From contig CANBTO010000119.1 in NCBI GenBank assembly GCA_947372405.1, positions 1 through 11,105 on the forward strand: a stretch of DNA of 11,105 bases. The letters are read 5' to 3'. Positions within the stretch are counted from its first letter, which is position 1. Each line of letters opens with the position of its first letter. A program made the translations under genes and the position numbers. The notes beneath the pieces were generated by a model, which saw only the letters and a program-made list of their open reading frames with translations, was not told the DNA's origin and ran no database searches. This document shows, piece by piece, positions 7,312 to 11,105 of this stretch. This DNA comes from Verrucomicrobiaceae bacterium (GTDB lineage Bacteria; Verrucomicrobiota; Verrucomicrobiae; Verrucomicrobiales; Akkermansiaceae).

Positions 7312-7941
7312 TCAGCCTCTCAGCAAGGCCATCGCGGCGTCCACCGCGCTGCCGGCGTCCGAGGCATAGCCGTCGGCGCCGATTTCCCTCGCATACTCAT
7401 GGGTGATCGGCGCGCCGCCGATCATGATCTTGGGCGTGAGCCCCGCCTCGCGGATGGCTTTCACGGTTTCCCGCATCGCAGGCATGGTGGTGGTCAGCAA
7501 GGCGGAGAGTCCGACGAGTTTCACGTTGTTCTCGCGGATAGCCTCGACAAATTTCGCGGGCGGCACGTTCACGCCGAGGTCGATGACGTCGATGTTCGCG
7601 CCCTTCCACATCATGGCGACGAGGTTCTTGCCGATGTCGTGGAGGTCGCCCTCGACGGTACCGATGACGGCGTTAAACTCGGGTTTCACACCGGCCGCGA
7701 CGAGCATCGGCTCGAGGATCCTGAGCGCTTCCTTCATCGCGCGGGCGGCGATGAGCATTTCGGGAACAAAGATTTCGTTGTTCTTGAATTGCTCGCCGAC
7801 CGCCGCCATGGCGGGAACCAGCCGGTTTTCGACAATGGATTGCGCGCTCTCGCCCGCAGCAATGCAGGCATCCACGAGTTCGGGCACTTCCTTGCGTTTG
7901 CCGGCCATGATGGCGGAACTCAGGGGATGGGGATCGTTCAT
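7312..7941 (-). CDS. Corrinoid (methyl-cobalamin) carrier protein, MtbC/MtaC/MttC type
   Basis: This 209-residue protein has the two-part layout of methyltransferase corrinoid proteins: a helical cap (about 1-85, with EQFKNNEIFVPEML at 50-63) and a Rossmann-like cobalamin domain (about 88-209). The base-off/His-on motif is complete: Asp99, His101 and Gly104 in EGDLHDIGKNL, followed by GLSALLT (Ser146, Leu148) and Gly175-Gly176 in IGGAPIT. His101 is the expected lower axial ligand of cobalt. It would carry the methyl group between the methyltransferases and need the activase at 2739-4367 when oxidised. It is first in a two-gene unit with the URO-D gene downstream. The ATG at 7941 lies 38 bp from operator copy B, in a 120-bp region shared with the divergent gene at 8062. 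Confidence 0.94.
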   Translation of the reverse strand: MNDPHPLSSAIMAGKRKEVPELVDACIAAGESAQSIVENRLVPAMAAVGEQFKNNEIFVPEMLIAARAMKEALRILEPMLVAAGVKPEFNAVIGTVEGDLHDIGKNLVAMMWKGANIDVIDLGVNVPPAKFVEAIRENNVKLVGLSALLTTTMPAMRETVKAIREAGLTPKIMIGGAPITHEYAREIGADGYASDAGSAVDAAMALLRG

Positions 7942-7975
7942 GACGCGCGCAGCCTAACAACACTGCCGGAGCCGG

Positions 7976-8015
7976 TCTTGTGATCTGGTGTGTTTGTTTG
8001 GTGATACCGTGCGGT
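7976..8015 (+). promoter_or_regulatory. Putative AraC-type operator, copy B (direct repeat, 21-bp spacing)
   Basis: This is the second copy of the block at 1032-1071. Half-sites GTGATCTGGTGTGT (7980-7993) and GTGATACCGTGCGG (8001-8014) again start 21 bp apart. The spacer TGTTTG before the second half-site is identical in both copies. The last half-site ends 47 bp before the ATG at 8062 and points towards it. Because the gap is shared, binding here could also affect the divergent corrinoid-protein operon. Positions invariant in all four half-sites fit GTGMTNNNRTGYG. Confidence 0.6.
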
Positions 8016-8061
8016 GTGCTTGTGGGCGCGGCGTGCCCGGAGTAGAGAACGCTAGTTTCTC

Positions 8062-9054
8062 ATGAACGGTTACCAACGCTACATGGCCACGCTAGATGGG
8101 CAGCCGGTGGACTTTCCGGCACGCACGCCGATATTGATGCAGTTCGCGGCCGAGTTCATCGGCTCGGATTACGCCGCTTTCGCGTCCGACCACCGCGTGC
8201 TTGTCGCAGCCAATGTGGCATGCGCCCGGGAGTTCGGCATCGACCAGCTCAGTTGCATCTCTGACCCTTACCGCGAGACCCACGGCTTTGGATCGAAGAT
8301 CACGTATGTGAAAAACGGCCCGCCGCACAGCACCCATCCCTTGCAGGAAACCAAGAATCTCTCGGTGCTTTCCATCCCGGATCCGTTAGAATCGGACCGC
8401 ATGCTCGACCGCGTCAAAGCCGCCGAACTCTATCACCGCCATCATCACGGGGAGTATTCGATTCTCGGGTGGGTCGAAGGACCGGCCGCAGAGGCTGCGG
8501 ACTTGCGCGACCTGACGCCTTTTCTCATCGACCTGTTGGACGACGAGCCTTACGCCTGCGAGCTGATGGACCTCTGCACGGATACAGCGATCCGCTTTGC
8601 CCGCGCCCAACTGCACGCGGGCGCGGACACCATCGGCATCGGCGACGCCATCGCGAGCCAGGTCGGACCGGACACCTACGAGGAGCTGATCCAACCACGG
8701 GAAAAACGTCTCGTTCAGGCGATTCAGGAAATGGGCGGCCGGGTCAAACTCCACATCTGCGGCAACATCACACATCTTCTTCCGGGCATCGCCGACCTCG
8801 GAGTCGATGTGCTCGATGTCGATCACAAGGTGGACCTCGCGACCGTCCGTGCAGCGGTGGGTCCCAAGGTCGCCATCGCGGGCAACATGGATCCGGTCTC
8901 CGTCGTAAGAAACGGCACACCAGACTCGATCCGCAAGGCTGTTAGGATGGCCAGGTGCGCCGCCGGTTCACCCTATCTCGTCAATGCCGGTTGTGAGATC
9001 CCGTCAGGGACTCCCGCCTGCAACCTGCATGCGCTTTGTGAGCGGATGAAGTGA
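8062..9054 (+). CDS. Zinc-type URO-D family corrinoid methyltransferase (MtaA/MtbA-like), second copy
   Basis: This 330-residue URO-D-fold protein has an intact methyltransferase zinc site: His231 and Cys233 in KLHICGNITHLLPGI and Cys311 in VNAGCEIPSGTPACN. These motifs are closer to MtaA/MtbA than those of the neighbour at 6269. IGIGDAIASQVGP (191-203) and AIAGNMDPVSVVRNGTP (271-287) are further family blocks. It probably transfers a methyl group between the corrinoid protein and a thiol, or the reverse. The ATG has only a distant GGAG (19 nt upstream). Operator copy B sits just upstream, giving it shared control with the homocysteine methyltransferase. The divergent corrinoid gene is 120 bp away. 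The gene is convergent with tRNA-Cys across a hairpin. Confidence 0.9.
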   Translation: MNGYQRYMATLDGQPVDFPARTPILMQFAAEFIGSDYAAFASDHRVLVAANVACAREFGIDQLSCISDPYRETHGFGSKITYVKNGPPHSTHPLQETKNLSVLSIPDPLESDRMLDRVKAAELYHRHHHGEYSILGWVEGPAAEAADLRDLTPFLIDLLDDEPYACELMDLCTDTAIRFARAQLHAGADTIGIGDAIASQVGPDTYEELIQPREKRLVQAIQEMGGRVKLHICGNITHLLPGIADLGVDVLDVDHKVDLATVRAAVGPKVAIAGNMDPVSVVRNGTPDSIRKAVRMARCAAGSPYLVNAGCEIPSGTPACNLHALCERMK

Positions 9055-9082
9055 AACCGAGATCCATGCCGGACAACAAAAG

Positions 9083-9117
9083 AGCCGCGAACTCCTGTAG
9101 GACAGGGATTAGCGGCT
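9083..9117 (-). terminator. Two-part hairpin between convergent genes, probable terminator of tRNA-Cys
   Basis: An outer 6-bp stem (AGCCGC 9083-9088 with GCGGCT 9112-9117) encloses a 4+4 internal loop and an inner 5-6-bp stem (CCTGT 9094-9098 with ACAGG 9102-9106) closed by 3 nt. Read on the minus strand, it is followed by CTTTTGTTGT, which is T-rich and suits termination after the tRNA. On the plus strand only GAAAACA follows, so it is a weaker terminator for the URO-D gene. A genome-wide REP-like repeat is an alternative. Confidence 0.5.
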
Positions 9118-9125
9118 GAAAACAT

Positions 9126-9200
9126 TGGAGGCGGAGGTGGGAATTGAACCCACGCATGACGGTTTTGCAAACCATTGCCTTACCACTTGGCTACTCCGCC
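9126..9200 (-). tRNA. tRNA-Cys, anticodon GCA
   Basis: The minus strand folds into a full cloverleaf. The acceptor stem is GGCGGAG with CTCCGCC, the D stem GCC/GGC, the anticodon stem ATGGT/ACCGT with loop TTGCAAA (anticodon GCA), and the T arm GTGGG-TTCAATT-CCCAC. The discriminator base is T, as expected for cysteine tRNA, and the 3' CCA is encoded (9126-9128). The anticodon lies at about 9165-9167. The gene is intact, and I see no duplicated 3' end nearby that would mark an integrated element. Confidence 0.95.
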
Positions 9201-9222
9201 GTGCGCTTGGCGCGGGGGCGAG

Positions 9223-9252
9223 TGATTACGCGCTGGCGGGCGGAGTGTCAAT
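9223..9252 (-). promoter_or_regulatory. Possible sigma-70 promoter for tRNA-Cys
   Basis: On the minus strand a perfect TTGACA (9247-9252) is followed after exactly 17 bp by TAATCA (9223-9228), a poor -10 match, ending 22 bp before the tRNA. The -35 lies in the last codons of bioA and the -10 overlaps its stop codon. The strong -35 and correct spacing support it; the weak -10 keeps it tentative. Read-through from bioA is the alternative. Confidence 0.35.
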
Positions 9253-10566
9253 GCCCGGGTTTCCAGAAATTGCGGAAGCGAGCGCAGCGATGGCGTGGTC
9301 GAGTTCGGCGATGGTGGCGCACAAGGGTGGCATGAGGACGATGGTGTCGAGGATCGGGCGGGTAAGCAGGCCGTAGGCGCGGGCGGCGTGGCAGATTTTC
9401 TCGCCGACGCGGGCATCGGGTGGAAATTTCCCGCCATCCGGGTCGCGGAGTTCGATGCCGGCGACGAATCCGCACTGGCGGACCTCGTGGATGATCGGAT
9501 GGGCGGCCTTGAGTGCGGCGAGTCCGGCGCGGAGGTGTTCGATTTTCGCGGGCAGTTTTTCGAGGGTCTTTTCGCGCTCGAAAACTTCCAGATTCGCGAG
9601 GGCAGCGGCGCAACCGAGCGGGTTGGCGGTGTAGCTGTGGCCGTAGTAGAAGGCGTTTCCAGCAGCACCGAGGAATGCGTCGTAAACCTTTTCAGAGGTG
9701 AGCGTGGCGGCCATCGGCAGGTAGCCACCGGTGAGACCCTTGGCGAGGCACAGAAAATCAGGAACCACGTGCTCCTGTTGGCATGCGAACATGCTGCCTG
9801 TGCGCCCGAATCCGGTCATGACCTCGTCGAGAATCAGATGGACTCCCGTTTCATCGCACCAAGCCCGCAATGCGGTGAGCATGCCGTGCGGCCATGGGCG
9901 CATCTCGTTCACGCCTTGGATGAGAGGTTCGATGACAACGCCCGCCACATGGATGGGATCGATTGCGCTGAGATCGTCGAGCGAGCGGACATGAGTGACC
10001 TGATAGCCGTTGTTTCTGAATCGCTCGAAAAACCGGCCGACTCCGCCCAGTGAGGCGGCACCCAGGGTGTCGCCGTGGTAGCCGTCGGCGAAGGCGATGA
10101 AGCGGTTGCGGTCAGGCTCGCCGGTCTGCAGTCGGTATTGGATGGCCATTTTCAGGGCGCACTCCACCGCAGTGGAACCGTTGTCGGAGAAGAACACGCG
10201 CTCGAGAGTGCGCGGCGGGAAGAACGCGCAAAGCTTGGTCGCAAGCTCGACCGCGCCTGGATGGGTGAATCCGAGAAACGAAACGTGCGCGGCTTTGTCC
10301 AACTGCGCCCGGATGGCCGAGGCAATCACCGGGTGCGCGTGGCCGTGGATGTTGGTCCAGATCGACGAGTTCCCGTCGAAATATCGACGGCCTTCGGAGT
10401 CCCACAACCAGGCGCCCTTGCCGTGGGTCAGCACAAGCGGCGAATGGTCGGGAGCACACCAATCTCCCTGCCGGGTGAATGGGTGCCAGCAGTGCGTTTG
10501 ATCGGCCTCGATCCATCTCCGGGTGTCGTCACGCATCTGGGAAGAAGATTGGCCGATCTCCGGCAA
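9226..10566 (-). CDS. bioA: Adenosylmethionine-8-amino-7-oxononanoate aminotransferase (BioA)
   Basis: This 446-residue class III PLP aminotransferase makes 7,8-diaminononanoate (DAPA) from KAPA, using S-adenosylmethionine as amino donor, in biotin synthesis. The BioA-specific start HCWHPFTRQGDW (25-36) is present. So are SDNGSTAVECALKMA (127-141), GYHGDTLGA (162-170), ILDEVMTGFGRTG (245-257, Asp247 pairing with the PLP pyridine) and LAKGLTGGYLPMAATL, with Lys276 as the Schiff-base lysine. Length matches the family. The ATG at 10566 is used here; an ATG 30 nt further in (MRDDTRRW) is possible. It stands without other biotin genes in the window. The sulfatase ends 54 bp upstream on the same strand and is functionally unrelated. 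Confidence 0.95.
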   Translation of the reverse strand: MPEIGQSSSQMRDDTRRWIEADQTHCWHPFTRQGDWCAPDHSPLVLTHGKGAWLWDSEGRRYFDGNSSIWTNIHGHAHPVIASAIRAQLDKAAHVSFLGFTHPGAVELATKLCAFFPPRTLERVFFSDNGSTAVECALKMAIQYRLQTGEPDRNRFIAFADGYHGDTLGAASLGGVGRFFERFRNNGYQVTHVRSLDDLSAIDPIHVAGVVIEPLIQGVNEMRPWPHGMLTALRAWCDETGVHLILDEVMTGFGRTGSMFACQQEHVVPDFLCLAKGLTGGYLPMAATLTSEKVYDAFLGAAGNAFYYGHSYTANPLGCAAALANLEVFEREKTLEKLPAKIEHLRAGLAALKAAHPIIHEVRQCGFVAGIELRDPDGGKFPPDARVGEKICHAARAYGLLTRPILDTIVLMPPLCATIAELDHAIAALASAISGNPGIDTPPASA

Positions 10567-10620
10567 CGGGCAACACCGGAGATGAGACGCGATACCGACG
10601 CCGGTGTGCTCTGACGGCGA

Positions 10621-11105
10621 TTATTTCGGACCCTGCGGTTTTTTCTTCGCGCCAGGGCCTTTGGGTTTGTCCTGATAGTTCCGGTCTTTTTCGACGAGCG
10701 CCTTGTCGTGAATCTCGCCGGCGGGCATCGGTTGGTGCGCTTCGGTCGCGAAGTTCGTCATTTGTGAAAGCACATCGGGTTGTTTGGTGGAGAGATCCGT
10801 GGTTTCGCCGATGTCCTTGGAAACGTCGTAGAGTTCCCAGTTGCTGTTAGGAGTCATGCGGCAGGCTTTCCAATCGCCCATCCGGACGGCGGTCTGCGTG
10901 CCGATCTCCCAGTAGAGATAAGGATGCCGCTCTTGTTTCCGGCCCGCGGCTTTTTCGCCTAACAACTCCGGCACGATCGAAATGCCGTCGATGTCTTTCG
11001 GCGGAGTGGCACCGACAAGTTCGGCATAGGTGGGAAGAAGATCGGGGAAGTAGCCGAGATGATCACTGACGCGTCCGGCCGCGATGTGGCCGGGCCAGTG
11101 AGCGA
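10621..11105 (-). CDS. Sulfatase, C-terminal 160 residues only (N-terminus beyond window)
   Basis: The minus-strand frame is open from the right edge to a TAA at 10621. The visible part is the C-terminal subdomain of an arylsulfatase-like (formylglycine) sulfatase. It begins AHWPGHIAAG, followed by VSDHLGYFPDLLPTYAELVG and DGISIVPELLGE. HPYLYWE, VRMGDWKACR and WELYDVSKDIGETTDLS come next, the usual order in this family. The catalytic CxPSR/CxAxR region lies outside the window, so activity and substrate cannot be judged. A Lys/Pro-rich tail (KPKGPGAKKKPQGPK) ends the protein. Such enzymes are normally exported and desulfate polysaccharides; many copies per genome are typical of Verrucomicrobiota and Planctomycetota. 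Confidence 0.88.
   Translation of the reverse strand, partial: AHWPGHIAAGRVSDHLGYFPDLLPTYAELVGATPPKDIDGISIVPELLGEKAAGRKQERHPYLYWEIGTQTAVRMGDWKACRMTPNSNWELYDVSKDIGETTDLSTKQPDVLSQMTNFATEAHQPMPAGEIHDKALVEKDRNYQDKPKGPGAKKKPQGPK

Noticed and set aside
7399..7983. Long plus-strand frames antisense to the corrinoid protein
   Set aside because: The opposite strand encodes a complete corrinoid protein with all motifs; the antisense translations have no domain features.
9126..9200. tRNA-Cys as an integration site for a mobile element
   Set aside because: The tRNA is intact, and I see no repeat of its 3' end, integrase or phage-like gene in the flanks.

Overview
The window is an 11.1 kb, GC-rich bacterial chromosome segment with tightly packed genes and few recognisable Shine-Dalgarno sites. 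A secreted-type sulfatase, an absence of SD sites, and several uroporphyrinogen-decarboxylase-like (URO-D) methyltransferase paralogs together suggest the Verrucomicrobiota/Planctomycetota group, most likely Verrucomicrobiota. This is inferred from gene content, since no rRNA or other phylogenetic marker is present.

Layout: (1) 1-900, minus strand: a membrane fatty-acid-desaturase-type di-iron enzyme, cut by the left edge. (2) 1113-9054: a corrinoid methyl-transfer island. It holds a zinc-type homocysteine S-methyltransferase (+), a coupled minus-strand operon of DUF1638 protein, RACo/RamA-like corrinoid activase and AraC regulator (5098 to 2029), a URO-D protein without the zinc motif (+, 5270-6259), a minus-strand pair of corrinoid protein and zinc-type URO-D methyltransferase (7941 to 6269), and a second zinc-type URO-D methyltransferase (+, 8062-9054). 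(3) 9055-11105: ordinary genes, namely a hairpin, tRNA-Cys(GCA), bioA, and the C-terminal part of a sulfatase cut by the right edge.

Proposed working: a methylated substrate donates a methyl group to Co(I) of the small corrinoid protein through one of the URO-D proteins. Another methyltransferase, with the homocysteine enzyme as the obvious candidate, moves it to homocysteine to make methionine. The ferredoxin-ASKHA activase reduces corrinoid that has oxidised to Co(II). DUF1638 is translationally coupled to the activase and probably serves the same corrinoid chemistry. No MttB, MtaB, pterin-binding methyltransferase or transporter is in the window, so the methyl donor cannot be named.

The most striking non-coding signal is a 40-bp ungapped match (31/40 identical) between the promoter of the homocysteine methyltransferase (1032-1071) and that of the last URO-D gene (7976-8015), 6.9 kb away. 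Each copy contains two direct repeats of GTGMTNNNRTGYG exactly 21 bp apart. That is the geometry expected for an AraC-family dimer, and an AraC-family gene lies in the island. It makes the dispersed, alternately oriented genes look like one regulon.
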